DNA from: Hevea brasiliensis
Lineage: Eukaryota > Streptophyta > Magnoliopsida > Malpighiales > Euphorbiaceae
Reading direction: 5' to 3'
Length of the DNA stretch: 64,000 nucleotides
Assembly: GCF_030052815.1 (NCBI RefSeq)
Contig: NC_079496.1
Location: 82,201,652 to 82,265,651, forward strand
Numbering within the stretch: position 1 is the first letter of the stretch; the number at the start of each line of letters is the position of its first letter. This document shows, piece by piece, positions 1 to 11,529 of the stretch. Both the position numbers and the translations under genes were made by a program. The notes beneath the pieces are model-generated. The model saw only the letters and a program-made list of their open reading frames with translations, did not search any database and was not told the origin of the DNA.

Positions 1-1042
1 AATGGATTTTTTTATGGGACTTCCGAGGACACAGAAAAGTCATGATGCAGTATGGGTCATTTGTTGACAGACTGACCAAGTCTGCTCATTTTCTACCAAT
101 TCGAATGGACTACAGTTTAGAAAGATTGGCTAGGTTATACATTGATGAGATTGTGAGACTACATGGAGTGCGATTCATCAGACGTATGCAGATCCTAGGT
201 TCACTTCTAGATTCTGAGGTAGTCTTCAGAGAGACCTAGGAACTAGATTGAACTTCAGTATGGCATTCCACCCACAGACAGATGGCCAATCTGAGAGGGT
301 AATTCAGATCTTGGAGGACATGCTATGAGCTTGTGTGATTGAGTTTGAGGGCAGTTGGGACACACACTTGCCTTTGATTGAGTTTGCTTACAACAATAGC
401 TACCAATCATGCATTGGGATGCCTCCATATGAAGCTTTGTATGGCAGAAAATGTAGAACCCAGTTGTGTTGGGATGACGTGGGTGAAAGAAAGATGATTG
501 GACCCGAAATTGTTCAGCAAACCGAGGAGAAGATTAGAGTGATCAGAGATCAACTTAAGACAGCATCAGACCATCAGAAGTCCTACATTGATTTAAAGAG
601 AAGAGCTATTGAGTATGCAGTGGGTGAGAAAGTATTCCTCAAGGTTTCCCCTTGGAAGAGAATTATGAGATTCGGCAGAAAGGGGAAACTGAGTCCTCGT
701 TTCATTAGGCCATATGAGGTTCTAGAAAGAGTGGGTCCTTTGGCATATCGTTTGGTACTACCTCTAGAGTTAGAGAAGATAAATAATGTCTTCCATGTGT
801 TTATATTGAGGAGGTATCGATCAGACCCATCTCATGTACTACCAGTAGAGGAAATTGAAGTGAATCTAGACCTCACATAAGAGGAAGAACCTATGGAGAT
901 TCTGGCTTATGAGATGAAATAGCTACGGAACAGGTAGATACCGTTGGTAAAAGTGTTGTGGAACCATCATTCAGGCCAAGAAGCTACTTGGGAACGAGAG
1001 GAGAACATGAGGAGACAACACCTACAACTGTTCAGAGAGTGA
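1..1042 (+). pseudogene. Family 1 integrase C-terminal half with chromodomain, decayed (left copy)
   Basis: The reading frame enters from outside the window in the integrase catalytic core ([17 protein letters not shown]), passes the FHPQTDGQSERV segment with the catalytic Glu, and ends in a GPYEVLERVGPLAYRL domain and a chromodomain-like tail (LVKVLWNHHSGQEATWE). It closely matches the copy at 49738-50811. Lesions: a frameshift near 57-62, a scrambled stretch at 170-195 where the second catalytic Asp would lie, TGA 326-328, TAA 878-880, TAG 920-922 and TAG 935-937. The longest open part is 335-880. The integrase would insert reverse-transcribed element DNA; this copy cannot. Assignment to the Tekay/Del chromovirus type rests on the integrase-chromodomain order and the LTR position directly downstream. 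Confidence 0.9.
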
Positions 1043-1076
1043 TACCAGGTAAAAATTTTGAGATGAAATTTATTTT

Positions 1077-1090
1077 AAAGGGAGGAGAAT
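1077..1090 (+). other. Polypurine tract of left Family 1 element
   Basis: AAAGGGAGGAGAAT lies directly before the LTR start TGTAACACCC and is the expected primer for plus-strand DNA synthesis. It follows the conserved AATTT..GAGATGAAATTT spacer that also precedes the tract at 50845. Confidence 0.8.
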
Positions 1091-2567
1091 TGTAACACCC
1101 CTATTTACATACCTTGGTATATTTCACTATTCCGGTGACCGGTGTCGGTCCAGACAACTGAGGAGATTAGAACCATACTTAAGACAACTAGATAAGCCAT
1201 AAACACAAATAATTAGTAATTGCTAATTAGTTAAGTATAAATAAGAAAAACAGAACATAAGAAGTTAAAAGAGCCGAGAGTCACAGCGATGGGTGACCTT
1301 CTCAGGAATGACTGCGAAGTTGATTTAAACTCAAATTTCGAATTGTAGAATGTGATGCCGCGGTCCTTAGGACCATTACGAACACAGTGGAAAAGAGAAA
1401 ATCATGAAAAAGAATTGTTAAGCTAGTCAAATAATTAGGTCAGGGAACCAAAAGAAATATTGAATTATTTGCAAACTGGGTTGAACCGGCAAGGCGCAAT
1501 TCGGTCAATTGGCCTCGAGAGCTGACTTCTGACCTAACTATCAAATAAAATTAGAGAAAAGAAAATTGTGAAATAAATAATTAAATTGAAGAAGTTATGT
1601 GAAAATAAAAGGAAAAGAAAACAAGCTTAATGAAAGGTTATTACATCATCATGGTGACATCATATATGAGGTCATAATTAATTTTTTATTTACTTGATAA
1701 TTTGACTAAGTCAATTAAAGGATAAATATAAAAAATAAAGAAATAAAATTCATTTCCCTTCTTCCCTTCCAAGCCGGCAGAAACTCCTTCTCTCCCTCCT
1801 CCATGATTATCCACCATTAAAGAGTTATTCAATCTTGAATAACTTGATGTTCTTTCACTAAAATTAACCCTAAACCCTAGAAAGCTTCTTAAAAACCCTA
1901 GACAAGAAGTATAGAAGAAAGAAGGAGGAAGAAAAATAGAAAATTGAAGTTTTGGGAATCCAAAGCAAGGGTTAGAGTTTCAACTCTCTATTTCCTAAAT
2001 TTAATTTATGTGTAGTTAGTGAAATAGCTTGTAAATTATGAGAAAGTTGAAACAAATTAAAAGTGGGGACTATAAGTGAATTTCGGCCAGCATATGTGTG
2101 GGGGTATTATTGCATGGTTTGAATGAAGTAGAAGGGAATATAAACATCAAGGAGTTTAATGACTATGATTAAAGGCTTTGAATTAGCTAAATGTAAAGAA
2201 TTGGTGAACTAGGGTTTTGGACACGTAGGGTTTAGGAGATAAAATCTGGAGAAATTATGAAATGATGTGTTTGACCTAGTTTGAAGTGAGAAATGGTCAT
2301 TTGTGACCAAATGAAGTGTGTTGGAAGTGTTTGAATTGAGGTTAAATTTGGATTCAATGTGGTCATGCTGCAGGCAGCAGGACCAAGGTCCCTTTGAGGG
2401 ACCAACACTGAAAATTTACAAGTCCAATTGGTATGAGACCAATTAAGAATGAAAATAGACACCAAATGACACAATTTTCATTTAGGAAGGATGCTCGAAA
2501 AGTGAACAAAACCTAGTGACCAAATTGACCAAATCCAGAAATTCTCAGTCTGACTTGTACAAAATGA

Positions 2568-2594
2568 CCAAATGAACAGTGTTTGTTCATTTGG
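2568..2594. repeat. Perfect 10-bp inverted repeat in LTR body
   Basis: CCAAATGAAC and GTTCATTTGG flank a 7-nt spacer (AGTGTTT), followed at once by CCATAACTTGAGC. The same structure occurs in the other Family 1 and Family 2 LTRs. Confidence 0.75.
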
Positions 2595-3862
2595 CCATAA
2601 CTTGAGCTAGGCAGGTCTAAATAACTTGAAAGTTTACCAGTAGACAGATGAGATATAGACCTAAAACTTTCATGAAGAACACAAACCCAAATTATGCCAT
2701 TAACCAAGTCATTTGGCCACCCAAAATTGGTGACCTAAAACTGCTAGAACCAAAATTTGCCCAGAAATCTGGGTTAAGTCCAATCTGGCAGCCATGGTTC
2801 AAATGGCTATAACTTGAGCTACAAAACTCCAATTGGAGTGATTCAAAAAGGAAAATAAACTTAAGACAATAGGGAACATTTTCTATGCATAAAGTTTTGC
2901 CAAATTCTAACAGTAAAATGACCAATGGAACAGTGCAACTTAAGACACCAAAACTGAAAATTTACAAATTTGCCTAAAAGACTTAGAATTTGAATAAACA
3001 ACCAAAACCAATAAATTTAGTGACCAAAATGTGGTATGCGGGTGAAGTTGGAATTCCCATACCTATTAAGCCTTAGAAAGTCAACAATTTGACTTGAATA
3101 GTGTAGTGAATAGTAACCCCAAAACAAAAAAAATTTAAAGAACGTCAAGTTTAGCACATTAGAGCTAGGTAAAAGTGAAATTAAATTTATTTTTGGATTT
3201 ATGTTAAGTTATGGTATTGAAACACTGTAAAATTGTGTGTTTCAATTGAAAAGAATACCGGGAAAGAACCCGAGTAATCGAGTCAAGGCCAAGAGGCGAC
3301 TCATTTAAGGTTTGTGCACAACGTATAATTTTTGTAAATTATCTTTTGCATATTGTTTGGAATAATGTGAAATATTGAATTATGACATTCTTATGATGCT
3401 TTTGATTTAAATTATTGAAAGTTAATTGTGTATATTTGAAATGGCAATGTTTAGCAAATTGTTAAGATAAGTTTTGAAACCACAGTGTCATGACCATATA
3501 TTTGAACACCTCACTAGCATGACTAGTGGGGGTAATCAGTTTCGAATTTTAATTCCTTCTCTGGCTGAAGTGTTGAGGTATGTGCCAGTAGAAAAAGAAA
3601 TTGAATGGATATCCATATATGTGAGCTAGCTAGTCTTGTGATGTGACTTCTCCTTAGCATCTGGCTATTGAGATTATATTTCTTTCTAACGGCATGATAT
3701 AACTGTGGGTTTTATGAAATGTGTTTTGACACTTCAAAATGAACTTGTTTGGATTAAAATCTCATAATTCATGTTTTATATTTAATTCTCATGTTCAATT
3801 CAATTTTTGAATAAATGTGATTTAAATTCTGCATAAAGATTATTTTAGTATATTGTGCACCA

Positions 3863-3880
3863 CTGAGTCCTAGTACTCAG
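3863..3880 (+). promoter_or_regulatory. Conserved LTR stem-loop, Family 1 form
   Basis: CTGAGT pairs with ACTCAG around a CCTAGT loop, flanked by GCACCA upstream and CGATAG downstream. Family 2, 4 and 5 LTRs carry CTAAGC/GCTTAG at the same place. The role is unknown; an RNA structure near the 3' end of the transcript is the likeliest reading. Confidence 0.55.
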
Positions 3881-5220
3881 CGATAGTTGTTATTGCTGCC
3901 GCAGATTTAGAGACTAGATGAGCAGCAGAGTGAGCTGCTGAGGATTGTGGAGTGACTTACCCTAAAGTTATATCGAGTATAATTTATACCCCGATTGTAA
4001 ATATTTATTTTGATGTTTATGATGCACATAAATGTATGGACATGTAAAATGGGTCTTGAGCAGCTTGTACAAAGTTTGTATAAAGTTTGTAATAAAATTT
4101 AGTTTGAATTTCTTTTAATGTAAATTTTTGCAATGATGTATATAAATTACTTTGTCATTAATGAAATATGAATGGTAGTATTTTATTTTGAATTTAATGA
4201 AATTCATTAATGGTATTTGATGATTGTTGGATATTGGAAATGGTGGATTTGAATTTTGGAAGTTGATAATGTGTTGAAATTGATTGAGATAATTGTGAAT
4301 TTGAAGAAGTTGTTGAGAAAAATTATTGGAAATGCCTTTTTTTCAGGTATTTGAAGAACTATTTTCTCAAAATACAGACGGAACTCTGCCAAAATTTTTA
4401 TAAAATTTGCGGAAAAATAAAATGGGCTAAAAATTTCAACTAGCTTTCAACTTTAATTAAATATTTTGATACCAATTAGAAAATGCTCATCGCTTATCAA
4501 AAGTAAGAAAATTGTTTTAAAATCCCTTGTAGGGTACTTAATGAGTTATCAGTAGGTAAAGTTCGATAATTCATTAGGTATTCTACGGGATCATGTTATG
4601 CCTTACAGAGGGGTAAGGTGTGACAAGATGGGTGCCTACATTATAAAGGCAGAATCTGTGTACTAGGAGATGAGGAACTGAATAAGAGTATCCTGAAAGA
4701 GGCACACAGTAGCTTTCATGCTATGCACCTAGGAAGTACCAAGATGTATCATGACCTGAAAGCATAGTACTGGTGGCCTAGAATGAAGAAAGAGATTGGT
4801 GATTTTGTGACCAGATGTCTTACATGCCAGCAGGTTAAAGCTGAACATCAGGTTATATTAGGGTTATTGTAGCCTATATCCATACTAGAGTGAAAATGGG
4901 ACTGTATCACCATGGATTTTATAACTGGGCTACCATTGACATAAAAGTAGCATGATACCAATTGGGCAATTGTGGATAGATTAACTAAGTCAGCACACTT
5001 CCTACCTATCAGAATCGACTACTCACTGGAGAGATTAGCAGAAATCTACATAGCTGAGACAGTATGGTTACATGGAGTGCCACCATTAATTATATCTGAC
5101 TGAGGCCCAAGGTTTACTTTGAGGTTTTGGAAGAAGCTATAGGAGTCGTTAGGCACTCAACTGTACTTCAGTATGGCTTTTCATCCTCAGACGGATGGAC
5201 AGTCTGGAAGGATGATCTAG

Positions 5221-5296
5221 GTAACCCTTAGAGCTTAGTACATTATATAAATGTTAAAAGATTGATAATAATGACATGACCTAAATGACATGATAA
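5221..5296 (+). other. Intron-like intervening sequence in Family 4 integrase
   Basis: These 76 nt begin GTAACCC after the Gln codon position (now TAG) and end GATAA just before GTG CTG GAA GAT, where related integrases read straight on. The downstream half (GATAATAATGACATG) matches the 74-nt versions at 18065 and 26062. The GT start and the AAG at the far edge resemble a spliceosomal intron, but a GT-AG cut leaves the frame off by one. Confidence 0.7.
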
Positions 5297-5404
5297 GTGC
5301 TGGAAGATATGCTCCGGAGTTGCATTGTTGATTTTGAAGGAAGTTGGGAAAAGTATCTTCCCCTAGTAGAGTTTGCTTACAATAACAGCTACCAAGCCAG
5401 CATA

Positions 5405-5409
5405 AAAAT
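5405..5409. repeat. Target site duplication AAAAT, left copy of Family 3 host element
   Basis: AAAAT directly precedes the LTR edge TGTTACACC at 5410. The partner is 37291-37295. Confidence 0.9.
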
Positions 5410-6067
5410 TGTTACACCTTACCCCTCCGTAAGGCATAACATGATCCCATAGTATACCTAATTAATTATCGAAATTCGTCTACTGATAACCTATTAAATA
5501 CACTACAAGGGATTTTAAACCTTTTTTTATTTCTTTTTACAGTGGTGAGCACTTTCGACAGGTGTTAATTTTTTTTTTTTAACTGAAGTGAAACCAAATA
5601 ACAAATCTGAAGTATCAATAATTTTGTAAAAATTTCGATAGAATGCTGTCTGTATTTGGAGCAAAACAGTTTTTCAAAAAGCTGTGAAAAGCACTTCCAA
5701 TATGTTTGTTCAATCCCAAACTCCAATACGGCTCAATTCAAATCAGTGTCCTCAACACAGTTCAAACTCAATTCAATATCATTTTCAGTAATTCCAAAGA
5801 TAAAGTGTAAATAAATGAGTATTTTAAAAGCCAAAATAAGAGAATTGTAATACAACATTTTGACAAGCCAAAATAATTTATAGCTTTATTTTACAACTGC
5901 TTAAGACTAAGTACAATATATACATACAATTCACATACATTACAATAATATTTACTAGGAAGTGGTATACTCAATATACTCAGCAAAATCCCAAAGTGAA
6001 GTCACAAGCAGCCTACTCTACTGCTTTATCCGTCTGTCTACCTGCGACGGCAATGAAAAAGCTATCG

Positions 6068-6086
6068 CTGAGTAAAATTTATTCAG
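6068..6086 (-). promoter_or_regulatory. Conserved LTR stem-loop, Family 3 form (left LTR)
   Basis: CTGAGTAAA and TTTATTCAG pair with one G-T wobble. On the minus strand it is preceded by TGCACCA and followed by GCGATAG, the same flanks as in Family 1. Confidence 0.5.
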
Positions 6087-7224
6087 TGGTGCACAATAAC
6101 AATTTAAAATGCGGTAGATAAAACTTTTATTGACAATTTACAATTCAAATAATTCACAATTTAATGTCACAATTTTCAAAGCTCATATAACACAAATTTG
6201 ATCAAATAATTGAATAACACAGTGTTGCCAATCAATAACACAACTTAGGTCATGACATAAATTTTTCCGAACATTCCGTGTTATACACCACGACAAGACA
6301 TACTTACCCCACTAATCGAAATCAATGAGGGAGGTGGCTAGCTAGATAATGAACATCCATACTCACCTTAGACTGACAAGTCAAAGAGTGAGGAATATAG
6401 TCATACTCACCCCATAAATGGAGGAGGAATATAATGATACTGCCATGGCAAGTGTGAATAAAAAATAATTTCAAATCACAATATTTAAATATTTCATACA
6501 AACCACAAAATCACATTTTATCTTAAATTTTTCATTTACAAAGTAGGCAACACACAAATTTTCAAATAAAATTCTCAAGGCCAAAATAATAAAAAATTAT
6601 TCATAACTCATTTCTCCAAATAAATTTTCTAGTAAAAGTAGTGAATATAAAAAGCATTGTGCACAGACCTGATTTGAGTCACCTATAGGCCTTTACTCAA
6701 TGTTCCTTATGCTTTTCAATATCCTTTCCAACTGAAACACACAATTTAAAGTGTTTCAGTACTCAGTTAAATTATTTCTAGCAATAAAATCCAATATCTA
6801 AATTTTCTCGGCACTATTGCCTTCAATTCATTTCATTAGTTAACCTATAATGTTGACCATTAATACGCACTAGGTGAATTAATTTTAATGTTCCCAATTT
6901 ATCACATTTTATAGTCTCTAAGTTTTGGTATATGTTACCAATTTCATTTTAAAGCTTATTGCATTTTATTGCCATTTTCTAGATTTTATGGCCAATGTTT
7001 ACTATCTATTGGATCAAGCTACAGTGTAAATTTAACAGATTTCTCTTCATTAAATTGTTTCTCATTGTGTCTTCTTTAATTTCCTTTTTGAATCACTCCA
7101 TTTGGAGTTGTATAGCTCAAGTTATGGTCAACTAACCATAACTAGGTCAAATCTAAATTTTAGTTTCCTTTTTAGGAATTTTCGGTTCTGAATTTACTAA
7201 TTTATTTGGACTATTTGTAATTAC

Positions 7225-7229
7225 ATTGA
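7225..7229. repeat. Target site duplication ATTGA, left copy
   Basis: ATTGA abuts the solo LTR start at 7230; the partner is 11525-11529. The intact Family 3 LTR has a single CATTGAGGTC here (near 34883). Confidence 0.92.
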
Positions 7230-8683
7230 TGTAACATCCTCCCGGTAGCAACTCCGTACATTCTACTATTTCGGTGACCGGTGTCGGTCCGGACAGCTAG
7301 AACGTCCGGAAAAATATTTAAACTAAAGTCAGGAACCATAATTAACTCAAATATTAACAAGAAAAATTTAGTAAAAATTTTAGAAATAAAATACAACTAA
7401 GTCAAATGAGCCGGTGCCCAAGCGATGGGTAACTAGAGGGAAGTTGCGGTTCTAGCAACGAGGAGCCCTAGACCCGGGGAAAAATTCATAAAATAATTTT
7501 TGGGACTCTAGATAAGGGTCATTGAGGTTCCTATGGCATTAGAATGCCAAGAAAATATTTAGAAAAATTTTTCAATCGGTACAGACAATTTTGACCCGTT
7601 AAGCCAAACGGAGGGCATTTTGGTCATTTCACTTTCAGAGGTGATTTTTGGCTGACTTGTCCAGTTAAGTAAATAATTATTATGGTCTAAAATATGAATA
7701 AATATTACTAAAAATTAAATTGAAAATGGGTAGAGAAGAAGAGGAAAGAAAAATGACAATAAATGTCAATTTTGACATCATATGATGTCATCTAAGAGTT
7801 TCCCACCAATCACATTTAACCAACCATTTACTTAACCAATAAAAGAGACAAATGGACCTAAAAATTCTACTCTTTTTCTTCTTCATCTTCTTCCAATACG
7901 TGACCTCTTCCATAGCTAAGCATATTCAAGCTTTTCAAAGCTTGATTCACCCATTTCTACCCAACAAAATCATAACCTAGCTTCACAAAAAATTAACCTA
8001 GCAACTTGAGCAACCTCTAGGCAGCCAAAAGAGGAAGAAAGAAAGGAGTTTGGGTGGCTGGAAATTCTGCCCCATTCAAGGTTAGTGCACATATACACCT
8101 AAAGCTCTTTATTTCTATGTTAAAGACTTGAAATAAGTAAGGATTTGTAATTAAAATGAATAAAAACTATGTGTATGTATGCCATCAATTTTGGCTACCC
8201 CTAAGTAAGGAACAAGATTAAGTGTTTTGATGGGCTTGGAGTGCGCTAGGGATTATGTTTAAAGTAAGTAAATATGAGTATAATGGATTAGTTAGTTAAT
8301 TAAAGCATGTTGTGAAAATTCATATGGGAATTAGGGTTTTGAGAAGTGAAAATTTGACTTGGCTTAGGAAATTGTTAGAGAACATTTTAATGGTCAATTA
8401 GTGACCATTTTAGGTAAGTTGACCACAATTTGGACTGAAAAATAGCATGGCCAAGTGAATGTGTAGGCTGCCTAAGGACAGCAGTAGAGTGACTGAAATT
8501 TCAGTCCACTTGGACTGCCATATGTTGGGATGTGTTGGTCTAATTGGTGTTTGGCCAATTGGACATGAAACTAGGCTTATAATGGCACATTTTTGCTGAA
8601 GAAACCATGCCCAAAAGACCAAAGCAAGAGGACCAAAAGTTGGCCCCAATCCGGATACCCTGCAAACAGCTCCTGCAGAATAA

Positions 8684-8710
8684 CCAAATGAACAGTAACT
8701 GTTCATTTGG
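8684..8710. repeat. Perfect 10-bp inverted repeat in solo LTR
   Basis: The arms match those at 2568-2594 exactly; the spacer is AGTAACT. Confidence 0.75.
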
Positions 8711-9311
8711 CCATAATTCACTGTAGAAATGGTCAATTGATCTGAAATTTTTACAGAAACAAGTTAAGACATAGACAAACAACTTTCATGAAAAAAACCT
8801 ACCCCAAATTATGACTAGAACCTAATCAAATCATTGAGCAAAGTGAAGTTTACTGTACTGAGATTTCCAGAATTTTCATTTGAGCAGTAATGTTTGGATG
8901 GCTATAACTCTCTCTAGAAAACTCGGATTTAGGCAATTCTTGAACCGATGGAAACCTAAGGCATGGTAGAACATTTCATATGAAGAAAGTTAGACCAAAT
9001 TATGAACTTAACTTGGTCAAATTACTAACCAAAGTTGGACCAAAATCTGCCAAAACCCAAAATTTCAGCAGGAACAGTACACGTGAATAGTAAACTTATT
9101 TTGGCCATAACTTGAGCTACAAAACTCCAAATGGAGTGATTCAAAGAAAGAAATTCAACTAGACAAAATAAGGAACATTTTCTATGAAGGAAGTTTTGTC
9201 AAATTTCAACAGTAAATCGACCAATGAAACAGTGCAACTTCGGAGCACCAAAACCGAAAATTGGCAATTTTGCCAAAATGACCTAAGCTTTGAGAAAGTG
9301 ACCAAAACCAA

Positions 9312-9760
9312 CAAGTTTTAAATGAAAAATGTAGCATGTTGGAAGTGCCAAAGTCAATGTACATATTTTCTATGCAAAAGTCAACATTTTAGTTGACTAA
9401 TGAAGTGAATAGTGACATGAAAACTTGAAATAAGCTTGGAAATGGATTTGGTAATTGATTCCAACAAGTTTTAAATGCAAAATGTGGTACATCGGGAGTG
9501 TTAAAACCAATGTACCTATTGTCTATGCAAAAGTCAATATTTTTGTTGACCAATGAGGTGAATAGTGACACCAAAACTTGAAATTCAAAAGTTGAAATTA
9601 GAAATGCATCTAGGGGACTTTAAATTGCAATTGGCAATTAATACTAGTAAATGTAAAACTCAAAATGTGGGATCTTGGTGTAATTAGAATTAATATATCC
9701 ATTAAGTATAAAAAGGTCAACATTTTGGTTGACTAGTATGGTGAATAGTAATCAAAATGA
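9312..9760 (+). repeat. Three diverged direct repeats of about 150 bp in the solo LTR
   Basis: Blocks beginning AAGTTTTAAATG near 9313 and 9465, and a weaker one near 9655, each run through AAAATGTGG-like, CTATGCAAAAGTCAA and GTTGAC..GTGAATAGT segments. Family 2 LTRs have one such block (20800-20900; 28800-28900), so this explains part of the extra length. Confidence 0.65.
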
Positions 9761-10419
9761 TTAGTGAATTAAGATGAAGACCTAGAACCAATTCTAAGCT
9801 TAAATGCTTAGAATTGTATGACAAATATGGACTATGCATCCTAATCAAAATTGTTAAAAAGAAATTTAGGCCATAAATTTGAAATCCATGAAATATTCAT
9901 GGATTACTTGAAACATGAAAAATAAGTCACCTAATTGATGTGAATAGATAGTTAGGGCATATATGCCCATCACAAATGGAATTCATAAAATATTAGTAAC
10001 TCAACTTGAAATATAAAATTTGTAATTACATAAGTAGATTCTTGAATGTATAAATGAGAAAGGAAAAATGTTTTGAACACAATGGTACATGTGAACCATT
10101 GTTTAGAATTGTGATCAATATGAATAACATAATGAATGGATAAATAAACCATATTAATGTATAAATGAGACATTAGTTCTCATTATTGTAGAGAGGAGAA
10201 GTATTCTGAGTACAATGGTATAAAAGAATAATTGATGTGAATTGTGATCATATAAATGATCAAATGAATGTACGAATTATGATTGAAATTTATCATGAAA
10301 TAATGAAGTCATAAAGCACAATATATTAACATTTTAAAGTATTAAATGCCCTAGTATTCCTAACAAGATTGGTTTGGATAGTTTGGCATGCTAATAGGGT
10401 ATTGTTTTAGCAGTACTGC

Positions 10420-10530
10420 GTAAGGCTTTATGCCCGTATTCATGGCTTTATGCCCGTATTCATGGCTTTTATGCCCGTATGCATGGCTTTTATGCCCGAT
10501 TATGTGATATCATGGCTTTTTAGCCATACT
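10420..10530 (+). repeat. Short tandem repeat, unit about 20-21 bp, four to five copies
   Basis: The unit CATGGCTTTTATGCCCGTAT recurs at 10441, 10461 and 10482, with a partial copy before and a changed copy after (ATGGCTTTTTAGCCAT). In Family 2 LTRs the same place holds single hairpin-like words, TGGCATTATGCCA and ATGGCTTTTAGCCAT. Confidence 0.75.
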
Positions 10531-10902
10531 GACTGCATACATGGTTGACGTTCTGCGTCCCATGGTATGACGGCCTGAGGCACCGTGGTGTCCAAAGGTT
10601 AACGACCCGCTTTTCCAATCGCCCAAAGATAGGTTACTTGGGCATGGAAAAGTATAACTGTGATTGAACTGATTATTAAAGAAAATACAAAAATTAAGTA
10701 TCATGAATGATTACAAAAATACAAAGAAGCTTAAGATCATAAAGAAAATAATTAACGAAATGCATGAAGAAGTTAATATCATAAAACATGATTAGCCCTC
10801 GACTAAACAATAAGTTAGTAATTATTCATTTCTTATGAACACAGTAGCAAGGAAATTATTATTTTTATTTGCATATTATATTTTCTTGTATTATTGGCAC
10901 CA

Positions 10903-10919
10903 CTAAGCTTTATGCTTAG
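10903..10919 (+). promoter_or_regulatory. Conserved LTR stem-loop in solo LTR
   Basis: CTAAGC pairs with GCTTAG around TTTAT, flanked by GGCACCA and CGCCG. Confidence 0.55.
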
Positions 10920-11524
10920 CGCCGCTTTGCAACGCGTAGGTACTGAAGATTTGGACAGAGGGCCTAGTAGACCACAGATTCGGTAAGGCAGTTCACAGTT
11001 CTGCATAGTGTCCGTGTCACCTCGTCACCTGCAGTGCATTGGTAGGACACTAGGTGTCATTTTGATATTTTGTAACTAAATTTTTATCTTCTCATATGTA
11101 TTTGGATCTATGTAACATATTTTGATGTTCATGTAAATAATGAAAATTGTATTTGTGAATGGAAGAGTGAATGTCTATTTATGACTTGTACATGATTAAC
11201 AAATGAGATGAATGATTGAGAAATGAATGTGAACTGAAAAATATTGAGATTTTGATAAATGGAGTTGAGATGAATGAATAAGAATATAGGAAGTGTTTTT
11301 CACAGGTTCCGAAGAACGGTTTTCTCCATTTTTAGCCGGTACCTTGCCCGATTTTCTATAAAATTTTCGGAACCTCAAATAAATTACAATTTTAATAAAT
11401 GAATTATATTTCACAAGTTATTTTCAAAACTATGATAAAAATGAATTAAGATAAAATAGAGTGCTCGGCACACTGAGTGGCATAACTTGCTCGGCTACAC
11501 TGTAGTCGGGTAAGGGGTGTCACA

Positions 11525-11529
11525 ATTGA
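11525..11529. repeat. Target site duplication ATTGA, right copy
   Basis: ATTGA follows the LTR end GTGTCACA, and the host Family 3 LTR resumes with GGTCTAGTATTC. Confidence 0.92.

Larger units (their letters stand above)
1091..4625 (+). repeat. Family 1 LTR (3' LTR of left element)
   Basis: The repeat starts TGTAACACCCC, ends AGGTGTGACA and is 3535 bp long. It aligns along its whole length with the LTR at 42252-45976. A polypurine tract and pol lie on its left, so it is a 3' LTR. An AATAAA at 4091-4096, downstream of the 3863 stem-loop and amid repeated AAAGTTTGTA, may be the polyadenylation signal. No real ORF is seen in it. The element interrupts the Family 4 integrase, which resumes at 4626. 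Confidence 0.92.
4626..5409 (+). pseudogene. Family 4 integrase, N-terminal and core part, heavily decayed
   Basis: This piece starts in mid-frame after the Family 1 insertion and encodes the HHCC zinc-binding part (ILKEAH..MH..CLTCQQVKAEHQ), then the DDE core (TMDF, TKSAHFLP, FHPQTDGQ). Eight nonsense codons are visible in one frame: TAG 4765, TAG 4870, TGA 4891, TAA 4942, TAG 4948, TGA 5101, TAG 5140 and TAG 5218. A 76-nt interruption (5221-5296) separates DGQS..I from VLEDMLRS. The gene stops at the Family 3 insertion and resumes at 37291 with no loss of reading sense: ..SYQASIK before, MAPYEALYG after. It is the most decayed integrase here, which fits its place as the oldest host of the nest. 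Confidence 0.88.
7230..11524 (+). repeat. Solo LTR, long variant of Family 2
   Basis: The unit starts TGTAACATCC, ends GGGTGTCACA and is 4295 bp long, with no primer site, coding region or second LTR inside, so it is a solo LTR left by recombination between the two LTRs of a former element. Its first 400 bp and last 600 bp match the Family 2 LTRs at 18912 and 26909, but it is about 1.1 kb longer. The extra length lies mainly between 8870 and 10400 and includes repeated blocks. All small ORFs inside it look accidental. Confidence 0.9.

Noticed and set aside
10420..10530. Possible CRISPR-like array (repeated 20-bp word)
   Set aside because: The units are contiguous with no unique spacers and lie inside a plant LTR. 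A simple tandem repeat.
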